From contig CAJUMJ010000043.1 of assembly GCA_910587095.1 (NCBI GenBank), forward strand, positions 1 through 64,000: a stretch of DNA of 64,000 bases. The letters are read 5' to 3'. This document shows, one piece after another, positions 1 to 9,600 of the stretch. Both the position numbers and the translations under genes were made by a program. How positions within the stretch are numbered: the stretch's first letter is position 1; every line of letters begins with the position of its first letter. Origin of the DNA: an uncultured Lachnospiraceae bacterium (GTDB lineage: Bacteria > Bacillota > Clostridia > Lachnospirales > Lachnospiraceae). Under the pieces are notes generated by a model. That model was given only the letters and a program-made list of their open reading frames with translations, was not told where the DNA came from and made no database searches.

Positions 1-2
1 CT

Positions 3-116
3 GCCATGAACCTGAAGAAACTGGCGATGTGGAAATGGAAGGCAGCTCACCGACAGTTTTTTGTCGCGATGAGTATTGCTGCTTTAAAAAAGAACCTCTG
101 CTGTGCTGCTGCATAA
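3..116 (+). pseudogene. C-terminal tail of a transposase (partial, runs off window)
   Basis: An open frame enters from the left edge and stops at TAA 114-116. It carries the motif AMNLKKLAMWKWK, which resembles the last helix of DDE transposases of the IS1182/IS5-like group (recalled family pattern, not a search). Only 37 residues are visible, so the family is tentative. The stop is followed at once by an imperfect hairpin (AAAGAACCTCTG/CAGGGGTTCTTT, about 90-129) that could be its terminator. Its place beside broken genes and a restriction system fits an accessory region. Confidence 0.4.
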
Positions 117-164
117 CAGGGGTTCTTTGACAGTCTGAACTTCGCTCAAAAAAATGAGCGAAGT
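90..164 (+). terminator. Two consecutive hairpins after the transposase tail
   Basis: The first stem, AAAGAACCTCTG with CAGGGGTTCTTT (one wobble), ends near 129. The second, ACTTCGCTCA with TGAGCGAAGT around an A-rich loop, spans about 139-164. The second overlaps the ATG at 154, so the start codon of the next small ORF lies inside a stem. No clear T-run follows either hairpin. Confidence 0.4.
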
Positions 165-384
165 TTTGGTGCAAAAAGATTATAATAAAGTGAGTGCAAT
201 TGTTAGTTTTATGGAAGAGCATGGAGAAATAACTCCTAAAGAAGCCGAAGCAGTTACGGGCAAGTCTGCCGCGACTGTGCGAAGATATTTTAAAATGCTC
301 ACAGGTACAAGATATATAGTGGCAGAGGGGAGTATCAGCAATATAGTTTATCATATTGCTGCGAATTTGCCAGAAGATGATTAA
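154..384 (+). pseudogene. Orphan C-terminal winged-helix fragment of an AlbA/RecG-like ATP-binding protein
   Basis: This 76-residue ORF reads as a winged-helix: helix 'EHGEITPKEAEAVTG', recognition helix 'KSAATVRRYFKML', then a beta wing. That module is normally the last domain of proteins with an AlbA_2 DNA-binding domain plus a divergent ATPase domain, several hundred residues long. Here the N-terminal part is absent. The ATG lies in a hairpin and has no good Shine-Dalgarno. I read it as a remnant rather than a functional regulator, although a small stand-alone HTH protein cannot be excluded. Confidence 0.5.
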
Positions 385-420
385 AAATAAAAAACGAATT
401 GTCTAAACAGTGATTAGGCG

Positions 421-1211
421 ATTCATATAAATGGACTTCAATGTGTTGTTAAAGAGATTTCACCGTGTTTTTTTGAATGGCAGCATATTGATGATGAAGA
501 ATACAATGGCGATCTTGTAAATCTTTTGCAGGACAGCATGAGTTTTGTTTCCAGAATTACGAAAAAGCATGGAGAAAGACAGGAAACGGAAGAATTAAGA
601 TGCCGGATTATCCGGATACGGCTGTGTCTGAAGGAATCGTAAACGCGCTGATTCATAGGGACTATCTGGAATTGGGGAGTGAAGGTCATATAGACATGTT
701 TGATGACAGATTGGAGATTTATTCTCCGGGCGGTATGCCAGACGGTCACAAGGTACAGGACTTAGATTTGAGAAATGTATCGTCTAGGTGGCGGAATCCA
801 ATTATTGCCGACATATTTAACCGCTTGAAATATATGGATCGTCGCGGTAGCGGTTTTAAGAAAATCTTGGATTCCTACGAATTTCAGGAATATTATACGG
901 AAAAAATGAAACTGGGGTTTAGGGCGAGTAATAGTGAGCTTTGGCTGATACTAAGAAATTTAAATTATAATCTTAATAATATTGGCAATGATTTTTCGGT
1001 ACAAATTGTCGATAATAAAATGCCGATAAAGATGGGGCAGCAGTTAGAGAAGATACTTCAATGCCTATCGGAACAAGAGGAATGTCCTTGCAGAGATATT
1101 TGTGCTCTTTTAGATGTAAAAGAACGTAGAGCAAGGCAAGTGCTTCAAATATTGCAGGAGCAAGGAAAAATAGAGAGTATTGGTGCAAATAGGAAAAGTA
1201 GATATATTTAA
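421..1211 (+). pseudogene. Frameshifted remnant of an AlbA/RecG-like ATP-binding transcriptional regulator
   Basis: An open frame from about 421 encodes 'GLQCVVKEISPCFFEW...LLQDSMSFVSRITKKHG' and then loses frame near 600. The downstream frame (600-1211, 203 codons) continues the same family: 'VSEGIVNALIHRDY', 'LEIYSPGGMPDG', 'NPIIADIFNRL', and a C-terminal winged helix at about 975-1205. In intact homologues these pieces are one protein, with the 'REALVNALIHRDY' segment forming the GHKL-like ATPase part. The N-terminal AlbA domain is missing, so the gene is broken by both truncation and frameshift. It is AT-rich like the adjoining restriction genes. Confidence 0.7.
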
Positions 1212-1241
1212 TTTCTAAACTCTAAATTTTGAATTATCGAA

Positions 1242-1270
1242 TTGAGGATTCAATAAAATGATGCTATAAT
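1242..1270 (+). promoter_or_regulatory. Promoter of the type I restriction-modification operon
   Basis: TTGAGG (1242-1247), 17-bp spacer, TATAAT (1265-1270). It lies about 50 bp upstream of the small XRE gene that begins the hsd operon, and no other promoter of this quality is seen before hsdM. Confidence 0.7.
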
Positions 1271-1321
1271 TTATTTTTAGTATATAAATGCAGATTAGTT
1301 AAAAATGAAAGGAAGAAGATT

Positions 1322-1531
1322 ATGGCAATCAGCTATAACGGCCTATGGAAGGTATTGATTGACAAGGGTATGAAAAAGGGGGACTTATGTAAAAGTACGG
1401 GGATAAGTTCAAGCACTATGGCGAAAATGACGAATGGAGAGTCTGTGAATTTATCTGTTCTGGAACGCATTTGTGAAAAGCTCGATTGTGATTTTGCAGA
1501 CTTGGTAAATTATAAAAATACGCAGGAGTAA
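1322..1531 (+). CDS. Small XRE/Cro-type regulator preceding hsdM
   Basis: This 69-residue protein is essentially one helix-turn-helix: 'KGDLCKSTGISSSTMAKMTNGESVNLSVLERICEKLDCDFADLV' is the Cro/C1 fold with its recognition helix in 'SSSTMAKMTNG'. An AGGAAGAAG Shine-Dalgarno precedes the ATG. It ends seven bases before hsdM and shares its promoter, so it is probably the control protein of the restriction-modification operon, timing methylase against nuclease. The direction of control cannot be told from sequence. Confidence 0.8.
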   Translation: MAISYNGLWKVLIDKGMKKGDLCKSTGISSSTMAKMTNGESVNLSVLERICEKLDCDFADLVNYKNTQE

Positions 1532-1537
1532 ATATAG

Positions 1538-3295
1538 ATGAGTAGCAATAAAATCAGTGATGTTGGAATCAATATAGCGGAGAAAGCGACTGTGATTTGG
1601 AATGTGGCAGATATGCTTCGCGGACCATTCAAGCCGCATGAATATGGTCTTGTTATTTTACCTATGACGGTGGTTAAGCGATTTCACGATTGCTTACTGC
1701 CTACTCATGATAATGTGCTTGCGCAGTACGAAAAAGTGAAGCATTTAGCCGTCATAGACGGTTTTCTGACAAGGGCATCCGGCTATCAGTTTTATAATAC
1801 AAGTAAATTTACATTTGAGACGCTACTGGCTGAGCCGGATAATATAGAGATGAACTTTAAAGACTATTTGGCCGGCTTCTCTGCAAATGCGCAGGATGTT
1901 CTTTCTAAGTTTGACTTTGATAATATCATCAAAAGAATGGTGGAGAGCAATACACTGTATCTGGTTATCAAGGAATTTAATTCTGAAAAAGGATATTTGG
2001 GCGCTGATAAAATCAGTGCTGTAGACTGTGGCTATATTTTTGAAGACTTAGTGCGCCGCTTTTCAGAGTCCTTCGGAGAGGAAGCTGGAGCGCATTTTAC
2101 GAGCAGGGATATTATTTATCTTATGACAGATCTGCTTCTTGCGGATGCCAATTTAGACACAGGTGGAATGACAGTCTATGATATGACGATGGGAACATCG
2201 CAGATGCTTTCCTGCATGGAGGAGAGAATCCATGATTTGAATAGCGATATAGAGGTTACCTGTTTTGGACAGGAGTTTAATCCGTCTACTTATGCGATCG
2301 CGAAAGCAGATATGATGATTCGTGGAGGAGATCCCGATAATATGCGGTTCGGAGATACTTTGTCAGACGACCAGTTTACAGGATTTACTTTTGATTATTG
2401 TATTTCCAATCCACCTTTTGGCATTGACTGGAAACGCGAACAGAAAAAGGTGGAAGAAGAAGCCGCAAGAGGAGAGCAGGGAAGATTTGCTCCCGGACTT
2501 CCCAAAATCAGCGACGGACAACAGTTATTTGTGCTGAATGGGCTTTCTAAGCTTGCGCCGAATGGGAAAATGGCAATTATACAAAACGGTTCTCCGCTGT
2601 TTTCGGGAGATGCAGGGAGCGGTCCGTCAGAGATTAGAAGATATATTTTGGAAAATGACTGGCTGGATTGTATCGTGCAGCTTTCTACGGATATGTTCAT
2701 GAATACGGGTATCAGTACATACATTTGGATTTGTTCCAAGAATAAACCGGCATATCGGGAAGGGAAAGTGCAGCTTATAGATGCGTCTCATTGTTATGAA
2801 GCAAGAAGAAAGAGCATTGGAACGAAAAGGAACGATATTACGGATCAATGTCGGGAACTGATTGTTAAGGCTTATGGTTCTTTTGAAAACTGTGCTGTGT
2901 ATGGAGATAAGGATGGAATCTATTGTGAGAGTAAAATATTTGAGACGGTAGAGTTTGGGTATAACAAAATTGTGGTGGAAAGACCACAGCGGGATGAGAA
3001 TGGGGTAATTGTCCTGAAAAAAGGGCAACCTGTCGTGGATGTAAGTCTGCGTGATACGGAGAACGTGCCCCTTATACAGGACATTGACAGGTATTTTGAG
3101 AGAGAAGTGCTCCCTTATGCGGAAGATGCATGGATTGATAAGAAAAAAACGAAGGTGGGGTATGAGATACCGATGACAAGATATTTCTATGAGTATCAGG
3201 CACCGGAAAAGGTGGAGGACATCGTGGCTCGGATTCAGGTACTGGAGGCTGATATTTCTGCTTCTTTGGAGAAGTTGTTTGCGGAGGAGAAATAG
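1538..3295 (+). CDS. hsdM: Type I restriction-modification DNA methyltransferase subunit M
   Basis: This 585-residue adenine-N6 methyltransferase would form the M2S1 methylase with HsdS, and the full restriction complex with HsdR. The N-terminal HsdM_N helical region (about 10-160) includes 'VADMLRGPFKPHEYG'. The SAM-binding motif I reads 'VYDMTMGTSQMLSC', and the catalytic motif IV is NPPF at residues 291-294 ('ISNPPFGIDW'). Length is normal for the class with this N-terminus. It is followed after two bases by hsdS and preceded by the small XRE regulator, so the three are co-transcribed. The gene looks intact. Confidence 0.95.
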   Translation: MSSNKISDVGINIAEKATVIWNVADMLRGPFKPHEYGLVILPMTVVKRFHDCLLPTHDNVLAQYEKVKHLAVIDGFLTRASGYQFYNTSKFTFETLLAEPDNIEMNFKDYLAGFSANAQDVLSKFDFDNIIKRMVESNTLYLVIKEFNSEKGYLGADKISAVDCGYIFEDLVRRFSESFGEEAGAHFTSRDIIYLMTDLLLADANLDTGGMTVYDMTMGTSQMLSCMEERIHDLNSDIEVTCFGQEFNPSTYAIAKADMMIRGGDPDNMRFGDTLSDDQFTGFTFDYCISNPPFGIDWKREQKKVEEEAARGEQGRFAPGLPKISDGQQLFVLNGLSKLAPNGKMAIIQNGSPLFSGDAGSGPSEIRRYILENDWLDCIVQLSTDMFMNTGISTYIWICSKNKPAYREGKVQLIDASHCYEARRKSIGTKRNDITDQCRELIVKAYGSFENCAVYGDKDGIYCESKIFETVEFGYNKIVVERPQRDENGVIVLKKGQPVVDVSLRDTENVPLIQDIDRYFEREVLPYAEDAWIDKKKTKVGYEIPMTRYFYEYQAPEKVEDIVARIQVLEADISASLEKLFAEEK

Positions 3296-3297
3296 GT

Positions 3298-4665
3298 ATG
3301 GCTAGAGAGATGAAGGATAGCGGGATTGAATGGATCGGGGAGATGCCGAAAGAGTGGGAACTTATAAGAATGAAAGCATGTATTCTTCGAAGAGATAGTG
3401 GAGCATGGGGGAATGAGGCTAATGGAACTGAAGGAGATGTAATATGTCTGAGAATTGCAGATTTTAATTATCCTATGTTTAAATTTAAGGATACTGATGA
3501 GGAGTTACTAACAAAACGAAATTATAATGCGCCAATTATAGAAAATTTACTTTTGCATAAAAACGATATATTAATAGAAAAATCGGGCGGTGGGGAAAAG
3601 ACTCCTGTAGGAAGAAGTGTTATTTTTGATAAAAGCTATAGAGCGGTATACGCAAACTTTTGTGATAGACTTAGATGCAGAGAGATTATTTTACCGCAGT
3701 TTATGCAATATATATTTGCTACTTTTTATACAAATAGATATATATGGAATTATATAAAGCAGACAACGGGAATCCAGAATTTAGATTTAACGGCTATGCT
3801 GGCCTCAGAAAGAATTGCATTACCCTCCATAATAGAACAAGAAAAAATAGTAAATTTTTTAAATATGACTTGTGTAGAATTAGATAATGTGCTTGAAAAA
3901 ACCCGTGCAAGTATAGAGGAATATAAAAAACTAAAGCAAGCGGTTATTACACAGGCTGTTACCAAGGGAATAAGGGGTGACAGAGAAATGAAAGATAGTG
4001 GTGTAGAGTGGATTGGGAGCATACCTATTGGGTGGAAACTTATTCCGTTTCGCCATGTACTTAAGGAACGCCAAGAAAAAAATAGTCCTATGAAATCAAA
4101 AGAGCGATTGTCTTTATCTATTGATTTGGGAGTGACTCTTTATGCAGAGAAAACAACAAATTTGGATAGATTTAAAGATGATTTTGAACAGTATAAATTA
4201 GCCTATGAGGGCGATTTGGTAATGAATAGTATGAATATGATTGTAGGTGCAACAGGGGTATCTGATTATTTTGGCTGTGTAAGCCCAGTATATTATACTT
4301 TTTATGATGAATTAGAAGATCATGTGACAGCAAAATATTGTGAGTATATTTTTAGAAGTAAAACTATGCTGAGGGTGTTATATAGCTTGGGAAAGGGCAT
4401 ATATGCGATTGCTCGGGGGGATGACCGGGTAAATACTTGCAGGCTAAAGGTGTCGAAAGAAGATTTAAAAAGTATTTTGATACCTGTCCCGCCAGTGGAG
4501 GAACAGAGGGAGATAGTGAATTATCTTAAGAAAAAATGTGCAGCAATAGATGAACTTATTACCAAGAAAGAACAATACCTCTCCGAGATAGAGAATTACA
4601 AAAAATCTTTAATTTACGAATATGTGACAGGGAAAAAGGAAGTGCCACAGAAGTATCAGGCATAA
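3298..4665 (+). CDS. hsdS: Type I restriction-modification specificity subunit S
   Basis: This 455-residue protein has the internal duplication expected of HsdS. Each half begins with a near-identical motif ('MKDSGIEWIGEMPKEW' near residue 5 and 'MKDSGVEWIGSIPIGW' near residue 230). Each half ends in a conserved helix after a proline-rich turn ('LPSIIEQEKIVNFLN' and 'VPPVEEQREIVNYLKKK'). The two variable target-recognition domains lie between and should each read half of a bipartite site; the sequence they read cannot be predicted here. The recognition domains are more AT-rich than hsdM, as usual for swapped specificity cassettes. No second hsdS fragment or inverted repeat suggests shuffling. 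Confidence 0.95.
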   Translation: MAREMKDSGIEWIGEMPKEWELIRMKACILRRDSGAWGNEANGTEGDVICLRIADFNYPMFKFKDTDEELLTKRNYNAPIIENLLLHKNDILIEKSGGGEKTPVGRSVIFDKSYRAVYANFCDRLRCREIILPQFMQYIFATFYTNRYIWNYIKQTTGIQNLDLTAMLASERIALPSIIEQEKIVNFLNMTCVELDNVLEKTRASIEEYKKLKQAVITQAVTKGIRGDREMKDSGVEWIGSIPIGWKLIPFRHVLKERQEKNSPMKSKERLSLSIDLGVTLYAEKTTNLDRFKDDFEQYKLAYEGDLVMNSMNMIVGATGVSDYFGCVSPVYYTFYDELEDHVTAKYCEYIFRSKTMLRVLYSLGKGIYAIARGDDRVNTCRLKVSKEDLKSILIPVPPVEEQREIVNYLKKKCAAIDELITKKEQYLSEIENYKKSLIYEYVTGKKEVPQKYQA

Positions 4666-4719
4666 AATGAAAGATTACCGAAACAGTGTTTAGGCAATTG
4701 GATAATAAGGAGACCAGCT

Positions 4720-5712
4720 ATGAATGATAAGAAATATCAGGTGTTTATCAGTTCAACATATACTGACCTAGCCGAAGAACGTAAAAAGATTCTTGATGTT
4801 CTTTTTATGGCAGATTGTATTCCGGCAGGAATGGAAGCATTTGTGGCGGCAGATACAGAGCAATTTGAAGTGATAAAGAAAGTCATAGATTTATGTGATT
4901 ACTATGTGCTGATAATTGGAAAGCGTTATGGTTCAGTTCATCCGGATACTGGAAAGAGTTATACTGAAATGGAGTATGATTATGCAATAGAGCGGGGTAT
5001 TCCAGTTTTGGTATTTGCTATTGATGATAATGTGAAGCTTGCGTCAGATAAAATAGAAACGGATGAGGATAGGAAAGATAAATTAAAGAAGTTTCGCACA
5101 AAAGCAATGACGAATAGATTAGCAAGTATATGGGCTTCAACAGAGGACCTAACTGGTAAATTGGCAATTTCAATTATGAAGGCAAAAACGGAAATAAAAC
5201 GTCCGGGATGGCAGAGGGCAGTTGATTTTGATGAGGTGTCTCTCCGTCGGGAAATTATGGCATTGAAAAGTGAAAATGAAAAATTGTCAAATGATTTAAA
5301 GTCTGTACAAGAAGAGCTTTCTTCTTTGACAGAGCAAACAGATGTAGCATTTGAACATAAAGATATAACAATAAAATATCACTATTATGAAAAACATATA
5401 GAACAACATGGAAGCAAAAAGACAACTTTAGAGGAACTTTTCAAAGTAATTGCTACAGATATGATGGATGTATCAATTGATGAATCTAGTGTTGAAAAAA
5501 CAATAAAAATAAATTTTTTGTTAGGGGATTATGGAAAATATTTTGATGATGATCAATTTGTAAAAAAATTATTAAATCAGTATCGTGCATTAGACTTGTT
5601 AAAATCTTCATGGAGTGCTAGTAATAAAGTTTTATATTGGGGATTAACAAAAAAGGGGCGAAAAGTAAGAGATGATATGATTTTGATTAGAAAATCTCAA
5701 AGTGCATTATAA
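4720..5712 (+). CDS. DUF4062-domain protein, candidate defence accessory
   Basis: This 330-residue protein starts with a DUF4062 domain (about 1-120): 'YQVFISSTYTDLAEERK', 'GMEAFVAADTEQFEVIKKVIDLCDYYVLIIGKRYGS', 'SYTEMEYDYAIERGIPVLVF'. DUF4062 has a TIR/nucleoside-deoxyribosyltransferase-like fold and often forms the N-terminus of defence proteins. A coiled coil follows (about 170-205, 'LRREIMALKSENEKL'), then an AT-rich C-terminal part ending in a possible winged-helix ('KVLYWGLTKKGRKVRDDM'). It sits in the hsd operon direction, 54 bp after hsdS, with an AAGGAGA Shine-Dalgarno. A nucleotide-signal or NAD-related role is inference only. Confidence 0.75.
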   Translation: MNDKKYQVFISSTYTDLAEERKKILDVLFMADCIPAGMEAFVAADTEQFEVIKKVIDLCDYYVLIIGKRYGSVHPDTGKSYTEMEYDYAIERGIPVLVFAIDDNVKLASDKIETDEDRKDKLKKFRTKAMTNRLASIWASTEDLTGKLAISIMKAKTEIKRPGWQRAVDFDEVSLRREIMALKSENEKLSNDLKSVQEELSSLTEQTDVAFEHKDITIKYHYYEKHIEQHGSKKTTLEELFKVIATDMMDVSIDESSVEKTIKINFLLGDYGKYFDDDQFVKKLLNQYRALDLLKSSWSASNKVLYWGLTKKGRKVRDDMILIRKSQSAL

Positions 5713-5752
5713 TAAAAAAGGGCTAGGATAATTTGGGGGAAAGGAGCAGTCT

Positions 5753-5974
5753 ATGAAACGAGAAGATTATATTTCAGATGAAGCAGTAATTAAACGTGCA
5801 AATGAAGCAGTGCGAATTGAATTAGAAAAGAATAGAGCGTTGGGGATTCCGGTAGTTGTATACGACAGAGAAAGTCAGGTTATTTATCGAGAGAATGACG
5901 ATGGAACCCGAACAGAGGTTGGAAAAAGGATCAGAAAGGAGCGGTACAGTGAGCGAATTTCAAAAAAAGCCTGA
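5753..5974 (+). CDS. Probable antitoxin partner of the downstream zeta-type toxin
   Basis: This 73-residue charged protein begins with a helix ('DEAVIKRANEAVRIELEKNRALG') followed by a short strand pair ('PVVVYDRESQVIYREN'). It has a strong AAAGGAG Shine-Dalgarno and its last 26 bases overlap the start of the P-loop toxin gene. I know no characterised name for this family. The small size, the position just upstream and the translational overlap are typical of antitoxins of chromosomal zeta-like modules. The helix plus 'VVYD...G' layout also fits a short degron-like partner. Confidence 0.55.
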   Translation: MKREDYISDEAVIKRANEAVRIELEKNRALGIPVVVYDRESQVIYRENDDGTRTEVGKRIRKERYSERISKKA

Positions 5975-6554
5975 AATTGTTATTTTTGCCGGTCCAAACG
6001 GTTCCGGAAAAAGTACATTTACACAATTATTAAAACCGCCGATGGCCTATATTAACGCAGACGAAATAAAAAAATATTTAAAATGTTCTGACTTAGAGGC
6101 AGCGCAATTAGCAGAAAAACAGCGGGAAGAGCACTTGGAACAGATGCAAGAATTTTGTTTTGAAACAGTGTTGTCAACAGAACGGAATTTGAAGCTATTA
6201 AAACGAGCAAGGGAAAAGGGATATTTTATACGCTGCTATTATATTTTGACAGCGGATTCTATGATTAATGTATGGCGCGTAAAAGCGAGAGTGGAATCTG
6301 GGGGACATGATGTGCCGGAAGAAAAGATAATTGCAAGATATGATAAGGCGTTGGCTCTGGTTAAGGATGTAATCAAAGTTTGCGATATTTGCCATATATA
6401 TGATAATTCTGCCAGTAGACCTTTTCGTATATTTAAGAAGCGAAAAGAACAGACATATTTTGATGAGTGTGATGATTGGCACTATGAAGATATATGTGCT
6501 TTGACGGATATTTCAAATATGGAAAGAAGAAATTTGAACCAGATCATAGAGTAG
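5949..6554 (+). CDS. Zeta-toxin family P-loop kinase
   Basis: The start is set at GTG 5949 because AAAGGAG lies seven bases upstream. That gives 201 residues and overlaps the previous gene. The Walker A is GPNGSGKST (residues 15-23), followed by 'YINADEIKKYL' and 'FETVLSTERNLKLLKRAREKGY'. This is the order of zeta-like toxins, which phosphorylate UDP-N-acetylglucosamine or related sugars in studied cases. 'ARVESGGHDVPEEKIIARYDKAL' is the segment that closes over the substrate. Together with the preceding 73-residue ORF it forms a likely toxin-antitoxin pair placed between hsdS and hsdR, perhaps guarding the operon against loss. The substrate is not deducible. Confidence 0.75.
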   Translation: MSEFQKKPEIVIFAGPNGSGKSTFTQLLKPPMAYINADEIKKYLKCSDLEAAQLAEKQREEHLEQMQEFCFETVLSTERNLKLLKRAREKGYFIRCYYILTADSMINVWRVKARVESGGHDVPEEKIIARYDKALALVKDVIKVCDICHIYDNSASRPFRIFKKRKEQTYFDECDDWHYEDICALTDISNMERRNLNQIIE

Positions 6555-6632
6555 TTAATATTTACGAGAGAGGAAATGAGTAAAAGTCGCTACATGCAGC
6601 AATTTTTTTAAATCAATTTGTGGAGGAAACTC

Positions 6633-9600
6633 ATGAGCATAACAGTTACCACAGAAAAGCAGTTCGAATCAGACATTGAGGCATTTCTTATATCAGACGT
6701 AGGCGGATATACAAAGGGAAACGGAACATATAATCCGAAACTGGGTTTATATCCAGATAAACTGATTTCTTTTGTGAAACGTACCCAGCCAAGAGAGTGG
6801 ACGGCATTTGAACGACAGAACGACATAGATCCTGTGCGCAAATTCTGTGTTGCTTTTAATAATGCCTGTGATATGGACGGAGTGCTTCATGTTTTGCGAA
6901 ACGGATTTAAGCACAGAGGCACTACCTTTAAAGTCTGCTATTTTAAGCCGGAGTCTGCATTGAACGACACAGCAGGGATTCGCTATGCGGAAAATGAAGC
7001 AGAGTGCTATCGGCAATGGTATTATTCTGCTGATACGAAAAAGTCGGTGGACATGGTGCTTGTGGTGAATGGTATTCCGGTGTTTGCTTTTGAACTGAAA
7101 AACCAGTACACAGGGCAGAATGTAGACAATGCCAAAACTCAATGGATGTATGACAGAGATCCACGAGAGTTATGTTTTCAGTTTAATAAAAGAATCTTGG
7201 CGTATTTTTGTGTAGACCACACAGAAGTCTGGATGACAACGAGACTGGCAGGAAAAGACACTTATTTTTTACCTTTTAATCAAGGCTCTAATGGAGCCGG
7301 TTCGGATGGCGGTGCGGGGAATCCCCCAAATCCAAACGGGTATCCAACGGCATATCTTTGGGAAAATGTATTCCAGAAAGACAGTATGCTGGATATGATC
7401 CAGAAGTTTATCAATTTGCAGAAAAAGAAGACATTGATATTCCCGCGTTACCATCAGTTAGATGTAGTTCGGAAGCTTATTGCGGATGTAAGGGAAAATG
7501 GGGCAGGAAAGAATTACCTTATTCAGCATAGCGCCGGTTCCGGTAAATCCAATTCTATCGCGTGGACAGCATACCGTCTTGCATCGCTTTTCAATGAAAA
7601 TAATAAGCCAATATTTTCCAGTGTGATCGTTGTGACAGACCGAACGGTATTGGACGCGCAGCTTCAGGAGACAATTTCAGGCTTTGACCATAAATTAGGT
7701 GCAATAGCAACCATAGGAGAAGATAAAAACTCTCAGGATTTAAAAAACGCAATCAATGAAGGTGTGCGTATTATTGTTACGACTTTGCAAAAATTTCCGG
7801 TAATTTATACGGAAGTTAATAAGGCAAATGGAAGATGCTTTGCTGTGATTGTGGATGAGGCACATTCTTCTCAGACGGGCAGTTCTGCACTTAAATTGAA
7901 GACTGCGCTGGCAGATACGGAAGAAGCTTTGCGGGAGTATGCGGAGCGTGAAGGCTTGGCGGAGGAAGAAGTTGACCCGGAGGACAGGCTTGTAAAAGAA
8001 ATGATTGCCCAAGGCAAGCATAAGAATTTGTCCTTTTTTGCGTTTACTGCTACGCCAAAGGCGACCACGCTGGAAATGTTTGGGCAGGAACAGGAGGACG
8101 GATCGTTTCATCCGTTCCATGTGTATAGCATGAGACAGGCGATTGAGGAGAAATTTATTCTGGATGTTCTTCAGAATTACATGACCTACAATACTTGTTT
8201 TAGAATTGCAAAAACCGTGGTAGATAATCCTGATGTTCCCTCCAGCAGGGCGGCAAAGGTCATCCGTAAATATCAGGAATTGCATCCGTATAATATCAGC
8301 CAGAAATCGCAGATTATTGTGGAGACATTTAAGAGTACCACGAGGCATAAGATTGACGGCAAGGGAAAGATGATGGTGATCACATCATCCAGACTGGCGG
8401 CTGTCCGCTATTACCATGAAATCAAACGCTACATTGAAGAAAAGAAATATGACGATGTGAATATTCTGGTGGCTTTTTCCGGTGCGATTGACGATAAGGG
8501 AGAGGAATATACGGAATCAAAACTGAATGTACGCAAAGACGGTTCTCATATCTCGGAGCATCAGACGAAAGCGGAGTTCCATGACAATTTTAATGTGCTT
8601 ATTGTAGCGGAAAAGTATCAGACAGGGTTTGATGAGCCGCTCTTACATACGATGATTGTGGACAAGAGGTTAAAGAATGTGAAAGCAGTACAGACCTTAT
8701 CCCGGCTGAATCGCACTTGCGAGGGCAAGACAGATACTTTTGTATTAGATTTTGTAAATAAGGCGGAGGATATCAAGGACGCGTTTCAGCCGTTCTATCA
8801 GGAAACATTTTTACAGGAAGAAGTAAATACGGATTTATTATACCAGACACAGAGAGATTTGCGGGCGTATGGCATTTACTCGGATGAGGATATCAAAGCT
8901 TTTACAGACGAGTATTACAAAAAAGGCAGGCAGGATGACAGGGCAATGGGGCGGATGAGTAGCATTTTGCTTCCCGTTTCCAGCCGCTACAATAAAAAGA
9001 CGCAAAATGAAAGATACCAATTCCGCAGACAGGTACGGAATTTGATTAAATGGTATAGTTACATATCGCAGATTCTTCGGATGTTTGATAAAGAGCTGCA
9101 AAAGGAATATGTATTTTGTTCATACTTAATCGGCTTATTGCCGAAAGACCCTGTAGAGCTGATTGACTTGGAGGGTAAGCTGAAACTGGAATATTATAAG
9201 CTGCAAAAAACATTTCAGGGCGAAATTGCTTTAGATGAAGCGAAGACCGTATATGTTCCGGCGAAGCACAAAGGTGTGAGGGGGATGGATGAAAAAGCGC
9301 CTTTGGATGAGGTGATTGCGAAAATTAACGAAAAATTTAAGGGCAATTTCACAGAAGGAGATAAGGTTATTCTGTCAGCGCTCCGGGATAAACTGCTTTC
9401 TGATAAGAAACTGAAAAAGATGGCGCAGTCCTCTGATCCGCAGATTTTTGTCGAAAGTATTTTCCCTAAAGCATTTGGTACGGCAGCGCAGGATGGATAT
9501 ATGGAGGCGCAGGAATCATATCAGAGCTTGTTTGAGGATACGGCAAAATATAATGCGTTTATGAGTGCGTTGGCGGAAATTGTGTATAGGGAGATGAGAA

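Noticed and set aside
3298..4665. Possible phase-variable hsdS by inversion
   Set aside because: The two internal conserved regions are direct, not inverted, and there is no second hsdS fragment or recombinase close by.
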